A DNA stretch of 64,000 nucleotides from Echinostoma caproni (lineage: Eukaryota; Platyhelminthes; Trematoda; Plagiorchiida; Echinostomatidae). Positions within the stretch are counted from its first letter, which is position 1; every line of letters begins with the position of its first letter. Shown in pieces: positions 49,721 through 61,039 of this stretch. The stretch lies in contig UZAN01039725.1 in the NCBI GenBank assembly GCA_900618425.1, positions 10,327 to 74,326 on the forward strand, written 5' to 3'. Both the position numbers and the translations under genes were made by a program. The notes beneath the pieces are model-generated. The model was not told where the DNA came from, searched no databases, and saw nothing but the letters and a program-made list of their open reading frames with translations.

Positions 49721-52700
49721 ATTCATGACCACGTTAAAGTATTGCTTGAATGGCTGGGCATGAATTGCCTGAACTTGGGAGCCACAGTTAGACTGAATAT
49801 GCATATTGCCACTTCTCTTTGGAATACAGAAAGGGAAAAGATTTTTGATCAGCCTAATATTCAGACTGGCAGCCGATAAAAGTATAAATTACACCCCAAA
49901 ATGCTTCACGGTCTCGATGGTCTAATGACAAACAGCGGTAAGTGGATGAATTCTTCTATCAACGGCCAACAAACCTAGAGGTAGATGTTTCTTAGTACGC
50001 TATTCTGGAAAATCATCAGTGTTTCACAGCAACGTTTTGTAGATGCATTCAAAGCGATGCTGTCATTTGCGGCTGTTACACATTTCGCACTATTTACAGG
50101 GTCTTTGGTAAGGGTCTATCTATATAAATGTTGGAAGATTTGCCAGAGAAGTTTATCCCACTGAATAAAAAAAGTCAATTTCATCTGTCTGTTTGAAAGC
50201 CTATTCAGAAAATAACCGGAGATGCTAATTAGAAATTTATAACGAAAACGTACATGTCATTGGTAACTACAACCTGTCAAATCTTTGCTTACTGATAAAT
50301 TGTAACAAATAACTCGAAGGCATCCACTTTCCAGGTCCACCGTTTCATTACGTTCTCATGCGCTTGGTCCCCGCAGTGCGTCTGTATCCTATTCAGGCGT
50401 AGTGTGAAACTTCCCTCGGTCGACTGACTGCTATCGCACGTCCAACCAACAGTCAGTTACGTGCTACTGCGCTAATACAATGACGCTTTACCATAGCCAA
50501 AAAATCATCGAGTGTGAGCACACGTTTTCGCATACGGCTTTGCTACAAGATTATTCATCCTCCTTCTCCCTCCCCCATTGCGACATCCCTTTTACGCGTC
50601 CTTCCATCACCTATTCACTCAAATGGACGACGACGCACTTATATGGTCAACTCAGTGGATACCTAATCTAGATGTGTGTATCAATTTGCCTCGATTTCAT
50701 GATTCAGCAACTCGATAACGGACACGTGATCGGGTAGCTGAGTGAAACACGATGCCCATTAGAGTCAGTGTCTAGTCAGTAGAGGAGGTAACAATCTTGA
50801 GTGAACAAAAAAGAGTCCATTTTGGTATTTATATGACCTCTTACTTTAATAACGTTGTTTTGGACTCTCCATCCTATAGACTCCTTCTTCGCACACAATC
50901 CTCGCTTCATTCAATCAACCGTACAATTGGGAAGCAGAACTCTCGTGTTTTGCTCTTGTTATAACCCAGCTGTAATTTATATCCACTATCCCGTCTGCTA
51001 CTTGAACTCCGAGCTAACCTGACTCGCCAATTCAATTTGGTTCATTTGTTGTTTTCAAGGACAATTCGTCAGTTATTTTAACATGACAGTAACAGCTTCT
51101 ATAACATACAACGGAATCATCAACAGCATCATCATCTTTATCATCCCCGTTATCGTCATCATTACCATCGCCATCAGCAGCAGCAACAACAGTAGCCTCG
51201 TGAACATGATACTTTAACAATACTACCTAATCCGTTATTGTTGCATTTCACGGAATCTAACCACAGAATCAAGAACAAGGAGAATAATGCGCGCAACCCG
51301 TTTATAGTCAAACAGTTTAAGCCATACAGTGGTGTATGGAGTCTAAATCAGGCTCAACACGGGCGCCATTTGGCTATTATGGCTTAACCATCATAATATT
51401 TCTCTTTTTGTATCTTATAGTAGCGACGGAGCGCTTGGTACCCACGCCGGTATTAGTTGAGTAGGAGTGCTTGCATCTCACTGAAACTTCTGGGTTCATG
51501 GTGCTTCGTTTATCTTAACTTGCACAGTTGTCGTAAACTCTGACTGCCAGTAGTTCCTCTCAATTCCCTTTCACCGTCGTCCGTACCACCGATCCTCGCC
51601 GTTCCATCATCCGTCGTCCGCGAAGCCATAAATCACATGGATTAATCGCGAATACAAGACAGAGGACATCGTGCCTCGCATTGATGTCATTTCCACCGTG
51701 TTGTGAGAGCCCGATATACGTTCGCATCACAGTGAAATTGTAATTCAGATTGTAGCAACTTTTGTAACTGAGGCTAGCTCACTATCATTTGGATGCCAGT
51801 GATCAATCAGTTTTCCTATCGACTCTGAGATTAGTTAGCGATCCAGTATGGCATTGATCTGTACTTATTTCATGTTCATCTTTTAAATCGATTAGATACA
51901 ATCACAACTAACCCCTTATACAGCTCCTTCCGATCAGGATATTCAGATCAGGTGGTCTGATACAACAATATATTTCTGTAGAGCGAAATGCCTCACTTCT
52001 ACTTCGGCCGCATATTTCATTGAATCACTGCGCTAAAGCTATTTATACCGGGTCAGATATCGACTCGTCGGCCCCAACTATCCGCGATTTCCAACTGTTG
52101 ATTCCTACTGTGTTTTTTTAATATGGTGGCACTGGTAACAAATATTTGCTAACACCTTTTTGAATGAAAGGTGTCCGCATGCGGAATGTGGAACTAATGT
52201 TATCCTCACTCGTCCCACTTACAAACAGTCGTGCACTCACTAAAACTCCACATTCATTTAGTCTGCTTTACCACAGATAATCTGTCATACTTTTTAAATT
52301 CACAGATTATGCTAAATAATCAGAGTGAAAACAATAAGTGAAGGGTTGCGAATACGTCGGATCAGAGTGTGCAAAATCTCAGAATAAAACTGGCCTTTGA
52401 GGTATCATTAGGCTTAAATATTTATTCAGGTCTCTTAAATCCACTTGATATTTGTCCCTATTCAAATTGTGAGGACTGTTTAACTATTCGCTTTTATCCT
52501 ATATATTTATGCCGTTAGACTATCTTCAGATTGCAGCACCATTTTTCTTAATCCATTGGAATTTGATCCCCGGCTGCGAGGTGTCCATTCAATGCACCAA
52601 CAACATCAACTTTCGGGTTCGATCATTAACAACCTACTTCCCGTAAACAAAACATGACAGTGTGCGACGAGTAATATGTTACTGAGCTGCAACGCTCTTC

Positions 52701-52784
52701 GACTTGATGGGCTGCAAGTGTACCAAGTGTACAAATTACTTAGCTCGTTGCCGGCAATTCAGACCTGTCATATGATCAGTCGCA
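49721..52784. other. Unrecognised sequence
   Basis: No gene recognised. Includes a degenerate ATC tract at 51112-51190. Confidence 0.4.
51112..51190. repeat. Degenerate ATC/AGC trinucleotide tract
   Basis: Imperfect CATCAT/CAGCAG triplets. They give an Asp-rich shadow on the minus strand. Confidence 0.8.
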
Positions 52785-53095
52785 TGACGAAAAGTGAGGT
52801 GAAAGTCCACGAAGCCCCGTGCAGCTGTTTCGACCTAGTTGAATATTATCATCTGTGTGAACCTTTTGACCCAACGGGGTATCGAACCCAGACCTCACAT
52901 ATAGGACACAGTCCTGATACTAACTTTGCCATCGAATATTTAATCGGACTGTTTCACTTTTTCTATAAATGATCAAGCACAAACCATTTTTGCGAACTTT
53001 GTGCAAACAACTGAATTAGTTCAACTTAGCATTAGCCTACAGGGTTTATGGTACTGTCGGAAAATTCCTAACCTCATCGCTTAGTAGGACAGAGT
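52785..53095 (-). repeat. Family 1 hammerhead repeat with linker, strongly decayed
   Basis: Minus-strand copy: tail remnant, ribozyme region (AGGTCGAAACAGCTG intact, CTGATGA changed to ATGATAA), box B (GGTTCGATACCCC-like, about 52878), head, and then the reversed linker with the ATTAGCCTACAGGGTTTATG block (compare 35563-35580). Confidence 0.6.
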
Positions 53096-53439
53096 AACGG
53101 AGTAAATGATCTAGCAGGAGCGCATTCAGCTTAAGAAGTGGAACAGTTTCAATCATAAATTAGAACCACACCCTTCCAAGTTGGCACTGAACATGACGTG
53201 GATTGAACGGTTATTATAATGTTTTCATTATTGATTTCAACTGACAATTCTTTAAACTTTATCTACACATAAAATGCTCAGTTCATCCAAACAATTTGGT
53301 TTAGGGGAAGCAAATAACAGTTTTGGTCTGATTAAGTTTTACCGATGCGCTAATCAGTGTGTCCAGAAGTTTCGCTTTCGGCTCTTTCCTTCATTCGAAA
53401 ATTTTCACGATGTATTAAACGAATAAAACCTGAAACAAA

Positions 53440-53600
53440 AACTAAGTGGATGAGTTCAATGTTGTTTATCAAATCATATCCCCGGACTAAGAGGGTTTCG
53501 GTTTTCAACTCGAACGTTCGTGGTTTGAGACCCGGTAGGGCCGCGAAAAACAGTATTCACTGCTGGCGAGCCCCATCAGCGTTCAGCATGTGAGAATCAA
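53440..53600 (+). repeat. Possible tRNA-headed repeat fragment
   Basis: A box B-like GGTTTGAGACCC at about 53522 is followed 25 bases later by TTCACTGCTGGCGAGCCC, which resembles a decayed stem I plus CTGATGA core. Too short and diverged to assign to a family. Confidence 0.3.
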
Positions 53601-56189
53601 CGCACAACACGTAAAAACCAGAAAATCAATACTTATTACTTGAGGCTGATGAAACGGGATAGACTAACCCAAATGTCATACTACAAGTCATCTATCATTA
53701 TTTCAGCATTCGGAAGACAGCTAGTGATATCGCAAAACTATAGACAATCTTTAACTGTGTATATTTGCTACACGGTTCTGTTTCCCTGTGTGTATTTTCA
53801 CTCCAGAAAGACGATGGCGAAAGTCAAATCAACCCTCGAGGGAAGGAAATGTCTATAAGAAAAAGAATACCGAAACCATTGGGTTGAAGGTAACCACTGA
53901 AACAGAAATCGCCCAAAATATCAGTGGACATGACGGTCCGGAACGGTTTAACTACTGTTGGTGAGTGTTTTCAGTTTTGGCTGTACTATAGAGACCAACA
54001 CAGTGAACAGCTCCATCAAATTTAACTTGGTTCACACTACTTTTAAATATCCAACTTTTCTGTATCATACTAACTGTTGACGGCATAGTTACTAGAAGTA
54101 CACGATTTTGTTTGGAAGGGGGAACTCTAAATTGGAGTAAATGTAAATGAAAATGTTTTGACTGACTAGCATTAAAGGTGATAATTGAAACAATCGGGAA
54201 TTGACAATTCTGGTCAGCTTGGTTTCGCACAGCGTTACGAAATGAATGTGTGCTCTGCTGCCTGTTTCGACAGACAACTATCCGTCCTGACAATGTAGGA
54301 TGCATTCTGACCAGCTGAACTTCTCCAGCAACGATGGAGGCCTAATTTGTTACTTGTTTCATATCCACGTGATTGTCTGAACATGTAGGCGTTTTTGAGA
54401 GCAGATTTCGAACAATAAATTACGCATTTGAGTAGAAAGTCTTCTTCAAACGGCAAATCATATTGAAATCAGCTATTTTCTGCTATCGAAATTTGTGAGG
54501 TTGCAGTTACTGACGCACAATGTCGTTCTTACCGAAACGTTGTTACTTATTATATGCAAGATCCCTAACTTCATTGTGGTCCCCGGTTCAACTGGAGCCG
54601 AGGTCCATGGATGTGCACTATTGATGGCAATCGGAATTTGTTATAAGTAATGGTTTACACACTCTCCTGTGTTTTCGCGACGCAGTTTGGTTGCTGTTCC
54701 ATACCCTTCTGTTAATGTATATTTGACTGCTGTCAGCATCCCTGAATAGGATATAATTAATGAAACAGGTTGATTGTACGCCTATTTTCTTCACTCTCAA
54801 AATGTTAGCCCAATATCAAGGGGGGTGGGATAATGGAGGTTAACTTCCAGGACGAGACTTAGGCGTCGGATATTATTTTCATTCATTTAGTGTGAACCAA
54901 CGGTAGGGGTATGACCAAGGCCCGATTCTTTCTAACGATCAACAAAGATCATCATAATGCTACGTTTTGTGGCAGTTTTTTTCTATTGCTATTACATGTT
55001 TCCCTGTAGAATGAAGCTAATCACAATTCTTAATGCAGATCTCATCCCTCTTGTGACATTACAGATCATAAAATGTAGTTGTTAATAGTCGCGAGTGAAT
55101 GAAGGCTTGCGATGTGTTCAAATCTCAAGCCGAATTTATGAGAAATTGTGCATCAAACAAATCAGTGCCAAGTGCTCAAGCCTTGGCATACAAGTTTTTA
55201 TTGAACTCGTGAAACAACGGAGTTTTCTTCGGACTACTTTCTCTCCGAACCTAATGAGTAAAGCCTCATGCACGGGAACGGGTGTAGCATTTATAAAATA
55301 GTAACCCCTTGCTTGGCGGGTTCTACTATACGGGTATCCTTATAATCACAAGAATTATCGATTTCAACGACCACTGGAGGTGTACCATTCGTGAGCTTAC
55401 CGAACTTCAATTTAGAAAATATGAAAGATTTATTTCCAAAAATGACGAATATACATGAAACAGATCGCGCAAATCCATTTTCTCGATGCACCATGTGCTC
55501 TCTTCGAACACTTGGATCCGTCATTTTTGCATGGAATCCATAAAATTGGCAATGAGATCTCTTTTGTCAATTTACTTCCGTACATTCCACAATCTGATCC
55601 CGGAAACCACTCCCGACGTAGTTCAGATGTTTCCGTCTACTCTGTGTTTTCAATTACATTCCAATTCGGAATGTTCATTGACAACTGAATGAAATTAATT
55701 TTGGAGTTAAGCGGTACAGAGGTTTCACAAAAAAGAACGTGCAATATGTAATAAAGTATACATGGTTTCCATGTTAAACCTTCCACGAGATCTGACAAGG
55801 AGCGTTAGCTTGAAAAATTACGTGATGGTTGACGAAAACCTGTTTGATCAATAAAAAATAATTTGCACTATCGAGGGTGCCATATGCGGAAGGAAGCTCA
55901 TCGTCCCCGTGCCCGATATTCAATTCTCATCCAAGTCATTGATAAGAGGATGGGGGCTGGGCGGATCTTTCCCTCTGGTAAATGCATTGCTTACGGAATT
56001 TAGGTCCATAATTAATATCTCTTTAACTCATGTCTAGCTCCGAAAAATGAGGCGAATACCAAATCGACGAACAATAACGTTATTCTCATTCATTGGTAAA
56101 ATCAGAAAGTGGCGCCCCCCCCCTTTGCTTGGCGTCCAGCGATGGTGTCACATAAACCGATCTCTGACTGCATTTGAAAGTCAATCATA
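53601..56189. other. Unrecognised sequence
   Basis: No gene recognised. A fragment at 54575-54635 (CCCGGTTCAACTGG ... GTGCACTATTGATGG) resembles a decayed repeat of the hammerhead superfamily. Confidence 0.35.
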
Positions 56190-56530
56190 ATTTATCGAAC
56201 CAGTCAGGTCTCATGTAGAAAAATGCCTTTATGAAGAACATTCACTTCATTCACTATATCAGGAGGTTGCATGATTAGGAAGATATTCAAGCGATTGCAC
56301 AAATGTTTTGCCACGGGTGGCTGAATGTTGTCAAACATTGATTCTGACCACATAAAGGAGGAGATTATGCAGGGGATACAAGACAATGGTGTCCAGCGGA
56401 CCCTGCATGAATTAGAAAATATTATCACATGGTGTATTAAAAAATACTGTCTCAATAAATGTGCATAGTTATGCACGAATAGACACGCAGACAACAAGAA
56501 ACATGATAGCACAGTTTCTCATTCGGCAAA
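56190..56530 (+). pseudogene. Possible non-LTR reverse transcriptase fragment
   Basis: The plus strand encodes EEIMQGIQDNGVQRTLHELE, then NIITWCIKKYCLNKC, which resembles the helix after the catalytic Asp pair in CR1-type reverse transcriptases (spacing to the WC-K-L-N-K-C segment). No catalytic motif is present in the fragment, so the assignment is tentative. Confidence 0.3.
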
Positions 56531-56774
56531 ATCGACCCCTTAGTTGCTTGTTGTGTTGTATCTCAATCAATCTGTTATATCTGCATACCTGTCCATCATC
56601 ACTTGATTATGTCAAATTCTCGAGTGCACACACGCACACATATTCAAACGATACCTTGCTCGAAGTATCATTGTTTACAAACAAACTACACACCTTAAAC
56701 GACGAGACACGTGCTCATTTAACACCCGTGGTTATCGATCCGGTTTACAGGGATCGAAAAAGAGCCACCGCGGA

Positions 56775-56796
56775 CGCGAGCGTGCACACGCTCGCG
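56775..56796. other. CpG-dense perfect inverted repeat
   Basis: Ten-base arms CGCGAGCGTG and CACGCTCGCG around a 2-base centre, within a locally CpG-rich stretch. It could be a protein-binding palindrome. Function unknown. Confidence 0.5.
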
Positions 56797-56967
56797 CACG
56801 GATTATTTCACTGTGTGTCAGTCACACTTTATCTTGCATTGGTTTTTTGGTATTTGTCCTGATTTTAGGTTGTTTTCCACAAAAACGTGACTGCCGACTG
56901 GAACAGCCCCACCGAGGAATGACCATATTTGCTTTCCCAAATCCCTGGAAGACGTCTAATGCAGGAC

Positions 56968-57010
56968 TGGTGGTGGTGGTGGTGATGGTGGTGGTAATGA
57001 TGATGATCTT
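56968..57010. repeat. GTG/ATG trinucleotide tract
   Basis: Imperfect GGT/GAT triplets giving a Val/Met shadow in one frame. Confidence 0.8.
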
Positions 57011-57180
57011 CGCCCACTGCCTTCAAATCATCCAGTGAAATGTAGTCTTGAGTTTATTCATCGCTATAACATTACGTACATTGTGAACGAAATATCAAAT
57101 TCGATTTGTATGAAATATTTTTTTATTTTTCAAATCTCATTACCATTCGTTCCATTCTGCCAAGAGATCATACACCACTG

Positions 57181-58170
57181 NNNNNNNNNNNNNNNNNNNN
57201 NNNNNNNNNNNNNNNNNNNNNNNNNNNNNNNNNNNNNNNNNNNNNNNNNNNNNNNNNNNNNNNNNNNNNNNNNNNNNNNNNNNNNNNNNNNNNNNNNNNN
57301 NNNNNNNNNNNNNNNNNNNNNNNNNNNNNNNNNNNNNNNNNNNNNNNNNNNNNNNNNNNNNNNNNNNNNNNNNNNNNNNNNNNNNNNNNNNNNNNNNNNN
57401 NNNNNNNNNNNNNNNNNNNNNNNNNNNNNNNNNNNNNNNNNNNNNNNNNNNNNNNNNNNNNNNNNNNNNNNNNNNNNNNNNNNNNNNNNNNNNNNNNNNN
57501 NNNNNNNNNNNNNNNNNNNNNNNNNNNNNNNNNNNNNNNNNNNNNNNNNNNNNNNNNNNNNNNNNNNNNNNNNNNNNNNNNNNNNNNNNNNNNNNNNNNN
57601 NNNNNNNNNNNNNNNNNNNNNNNNNNNNNNNNNNNNNNNNNNNNNNNNNNNNNNNNNNNNNNNNNNNNNNNNNNNNNNNNNNNNNNNNNNNNNNNNNNNN
57701 NNNNNNNNNNNNNNNNNNNNNNNNNNNNNNNNNNNNNNNNNNNNNNNNNNNNNNNNNNNNNNNNNNNNNNNNNNNNNNNNNNNNNNNNNNNNNNNNNNNN
57801 NNNNNNNNNNNNNNNNNNNNNNNNNNNNNNNNNNNNNNNNNNNNNNNNNNNNNNNNNNNNNNNNNNNNNNNNNNNNNNNNNNNNNNNNNNNNNNNNNNNN
57901 NNNNNNNNNNNNNNNNNNNNNNNNNNNNNNNNNNNNNNNNNNNNNNNNNNNNNNNNNNNNNNNNNNNNNNNNNNNNNNNNNNNNNNNNNNNNNNNNNNNN
58001 NNNNNNNNNNNNNNNNNNNNNNNNNNNNNNNNNNNNNNNNNNNNNNNNNNNNNNNNNNNNNNNNNNNNNNNNNNNNNNNNNNNNNNNNNNNNNNNNNNNN
58101 NNNNNNNNNNNNNNNNNNNNNNNNNNNNNNNNNNNNNNNNNNNNNNNNNNNNNNNNNNNNNNNNNNNNNN
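57181..58170. other. Assembly gap (990 N)
   Basis: Run of N. The very long frames drawn through it are artefacts. Unlike the 46.6-kb gap, its flanks do not overlap. Confidence 1.
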
Positions 58171-58211
58171 CTACCACAAGCAGGAAGGGGTAGACGTGTG
58201 TGGTTCTTGCG

Positions 58212-58213
<2 letters not shown>

Positions 58214-58254
<41 letters not shown>
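58214..58254. repeat. (TA)n tract left of the Tc1-like element
   Basis: About 20 TA units ending directly where similarity to the other transposon copy ends. Confidence 0.95.
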
Positions 58255-58560
58255 TCGAAAGTGAAGCAACGGGTCCCTGTGAAACACTTGTGGGTTCGTA
58301 TAGGCAACAGCACTTACAGTGAAGTAAATTATTTTTTCAGATAATAATAAACAAACCTTGATGAGTCTTTATGGACAAGATTTGGCTGATTCGTTTATAC
58401 TCAGCAGATGGAATGGTTCAGAATTTAGCGGTTACTTCCATTTCGTCAGCAGTCGTTGACCTAGACCATTATAAGTTAAGAGCTAACTAAAGAGAATAAA
58501 ACAATTTTTATTTAAAACAAATTAACATTGATAATGATTAAGATGTAAACTTTGTGTACA

Positions 58561-59444
58561 CTAATAGTCGACCGGTTGCTCTTTGTTCTTTAGGATTTTT
58601 TCGAGTCTCTTCGGCATCGAGTTCAACAATTTGTTATGAAGTCATTTTCTATTTTGTGCTCCATTACGTATCGCACTTTTGCCTCCAATGTCCAATGTAT
58701 AGGTAGCATATTAACCTCTCTCTTCAAAATAGAAAACATATTTTCAATCACATTGAGATCCGGGCTATTAGGAGGAAGTTGCATGAACTGGACCTTAGAA
58801 TCACGCATCTTTTCTGAAGTCTAAAAGCAAATATTAAGTGAATCAGTTTCCTTAAGTAAGTAAATTTACTAACCTCTCGCGAAACATGACACGGAGCGTT
58901 GTCCTGAAAAACGACAACTTCTTCCAGATGAATTGTTTTCATGAAATTCTGAAAACATTACTGATACGAATTTCCCACTATTCATGGTACCTTTGACTGA
59001 TGTCCACCGACAAGGCTGTGAGTATGTTTCATTCCTGCCCAGATGAATTCTCTCCACGGGTGAGAAAGTCTTTCATTTGGTGCAGCAAGTCCTTTTAGAA
59101 AACCGGAATCCTGGAACATTTCATTTTTTTATTCTTCTTTGCCGAAGGGAACATGAATGGTGGGGAAGATCTTCTTGGTGGATAGATAACAACGATTTTC
59201 TGCAATGTTTTTTTTCAGAGTAATACGAATTAGATCGTCATCCTGTTTGGATGTACTCGTTTGCGGCCTCCACAAGCTGTTCTGTTTTTTATATGGATTA
59301 TCCTGTAAATCATGCTTTTGTCAACGTTAAAGTACTGGGCAAGATTTGATATCGAAAATTTCAGCTTGTGTGCTCGTGCAACTCTGTTTCCGTCTTCTTC
59401 ACTGAGATAACGAGAACTTTGTTTTCAAATGATACCTGCTTCAT
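58561..59444 (-). pseudogene. Tc1-like transposase pseudogene
   Basis: Start ATG at 59444 (MKQ, as in the other copy); stop TAG at 58561-58563. Recognisable parts: the N-terminal helix-turn-helix region (59400-59300), IHLGRNETYSQPCRW, GTMNSGKFVSV, then after a +1 shift near 58943 MKTIHLEEVVVFQDNAPCHV with the second catalytic Asp, then after a 53-nt intron PPNSPDLNVIENMF with the catalytic Glu. Exactly 34 residues separate that Asp and Glu, the Tc1-type spacing. The first catalytic Asp is lost (FSPVERIHL where FSDES-type is expected). A one-base loss near 58626 stops the C-terminus early. Not functional. Confidence 0.85.
58821..58873 (-). other. 53-nt intron within the transposase
   Basis: On the minus strand it starts GTTAGTAAATTT and ends TTTGCTTTTAG. 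It lies in phase 0 between the codons for SRE and TSEKMRD. Removing it joins two conserved parts and restores the exact D34E spacing, which argues for a real intron rather than a random insertion. Confidence 0.7.
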
Positions 59445-59967
59445 TATGGTGACAACATTACGAACATCCAAAGCTGTACACAAACATGACCTTGATTTCA
59501 AGGTTGACTTAATTAAAATGGTATTTCCCGAATTGAATGAGTTAGCTATCAAACATAGATTATTATTATGAAGACTTATTTAATGCAATTTCTCCGGGTT
59601 TCGTTTGATTATTCAAGAGAGTTGCTTTAATGGATAAAAATAGATAATAATAATAATAAGATTAAATAATGCCTCAAAACAAATAACCACGATGGCAAGG
59701 GTGTATGGAAATAATTTGGGATAATTCTTGAGTCACTCCTTTTGGAATATATTGCGTTTTCATACTTTTCATATTGAGATTATTTAATCTTGGCAGCCAA
59801 GGTCAGTCACGTTTAATTGACAATAATGTAGCCTAGAAACTATCTATATCGAAATAGACAAGGGATAATTTATTGTCCATACCTAAAGCATTATTATAGG
59901 TGACTAATATAATGAAACTCCATTTGTTCGTAAAGAAAATATTTTAGTGTATCACAATCGGTCAGTA

Positions 59968-59970
<3 letters not shown>

Positions 59971-59999
<29 letters not shown>
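59971..59999. repeat. (TA)n tract right of the Tc1-like element
   Basis: About 14 TA units between the transposon and the adjacent hammerhead repeat. Confidence 0.95.
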
Positions 60000-60002
<3 letters not shown>

Positions 60003-60003
<1 letters not shown>

Positions 60004-60430
60004 AAATGAGAAACTATTTGATAGGCTGCCCGGTGATCGAGTGGATAGTATCTGTGCGTTCTACCTCTCGTCTTTTGTCTTCTTTTTGTCGCTGTCTTTT
60101 TACTTCCTTTTTTATTTACTGAACATACAAATGTACAGTCAACATTCAGGAAGGGGGCGCAGCCATACAAAGGCTGCCTGGGAAGACGGATGACGGTGGA
60201 ACGGTTCGATTCCGGGACTTCCAGGTCATAAGTTGGTGACCTAACCCCTTGGCCACCACCACCTTGTTTCTCGGGTTCGATTCCCAGTTGGATCGATGGC
60301 TTCGCGCTGCTGATCAGACCCAACCAGGTCGAAACAGCTGTCCAGTGGTCCTCAGCGCTTCATCTCACACCGCAGTTACATGACGAATTCATCACATAAA
60401 CAAATCAAATCCTCCACTGATCTCATGTTT
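60003..60430 (+). repeat. Family 1 hammerhead repeat split by an insertion
   Basis: The head (AAAAATGAGAAAC, then a box A region GGTGATCGAGTGG) stops at about 60066. A foreign segment of about 200 bp follows, and the repeat resumes at about 60268 with box B (GGTTCGATTCC, 60274-60284), the ribozyme and the tail. The inserted segment has its own box B-like GGTTCGATTCC at 60203-60213. Confidence 0.75.
60304..60348 (+). ncRNA. Hammerhead ribozyme core, 60-kb copy (one change in the first box)
   Basis: GCGCTG, CTGATCA (G to C at the catalytic G of CTGATGA), perfect stem II GACC-CAACCA-GGTC, GAAA, C-AGCT-GTC, CAGTGG. Everything but that G and the outer end of stem I matches the family consensus. 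Confidence 0.8.
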
Positions 60431-61039
60431 CATGTTCTCTAAACTGCCGAGCGAAACCTTCATCATACATATGATAATCAGTCTTGTTGATCCGTAAATA
60501 ACCGACCATATTTCTTCCAACGAGAAGACGATTGTGAATGATTGTAGTCGTCTGAAACGGCCTGGAAGATTAGCCTTCTGATGCACGTTTGTTTGTCGTA
60601 GCTCCCAGCTCAAGTATGGCCCGGCAAAGCACAGCCGTTTCACCTTGGTTGGAACTCGTCAATAATGCATATCCACTGAAACCGTGAGGATTCGAACCCG
60701 GTGAGGAGGAGTTGTCCGATATTAGGTATTTCTCATGGACTGATTGATCAAGCTGCAATCGACATACACATTTCATTCGCGTGCGAAGTTCAAGATAAGT
60801 TATTGTTTCCTCAACATTGAAAGTGCTTTGACTCAAGCAACTTAACAGTCCATAGCAGTACTGGTTTATTCACATTTTAGAACGATGGTTAGACACTGAA
60901 AGATGTTTTATTTCTACAACGGGCTCTGACCTATGTTCTACATAGACACAAAGGTTGCCCAAACTGAGGGGAGAAAAATAAGATAAAAATTTGTACTCGT
61001 TTACCTAAAAGTTTTTACCTTTCTTTGAGTACGTGCTAA
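60431..61039. other. Unrecognised sequence
   Basis: No gene or repeat family recognised. Confidence 0.35.

Larger units (their letters stand above)
58255..59972 (-). mobile_element. Tc1-like DD34E transposon, longer copy
   Basis: Minus-strand element of about 1.7 kb, colinear with the deleted copy at 20838-21997. Its 5' end is TACACTACTGACCG at 59972, and its 3' end near 58255 ends in the reverse of TACTCGAAAGTGAAGC. (TA)n tracts adjoin both ends; TA is the Tc1/mariner target. I could not find matching terminal inverted repeats, so at least one end may be truncated. The transposase is disrupted. Confidence 0.85.

Noticed and set aside
57035..58344. Very long frames of about 400 codons
   Set aside because: They consist almost wholly of N from the 990-base gap plus TA-repeat codons.
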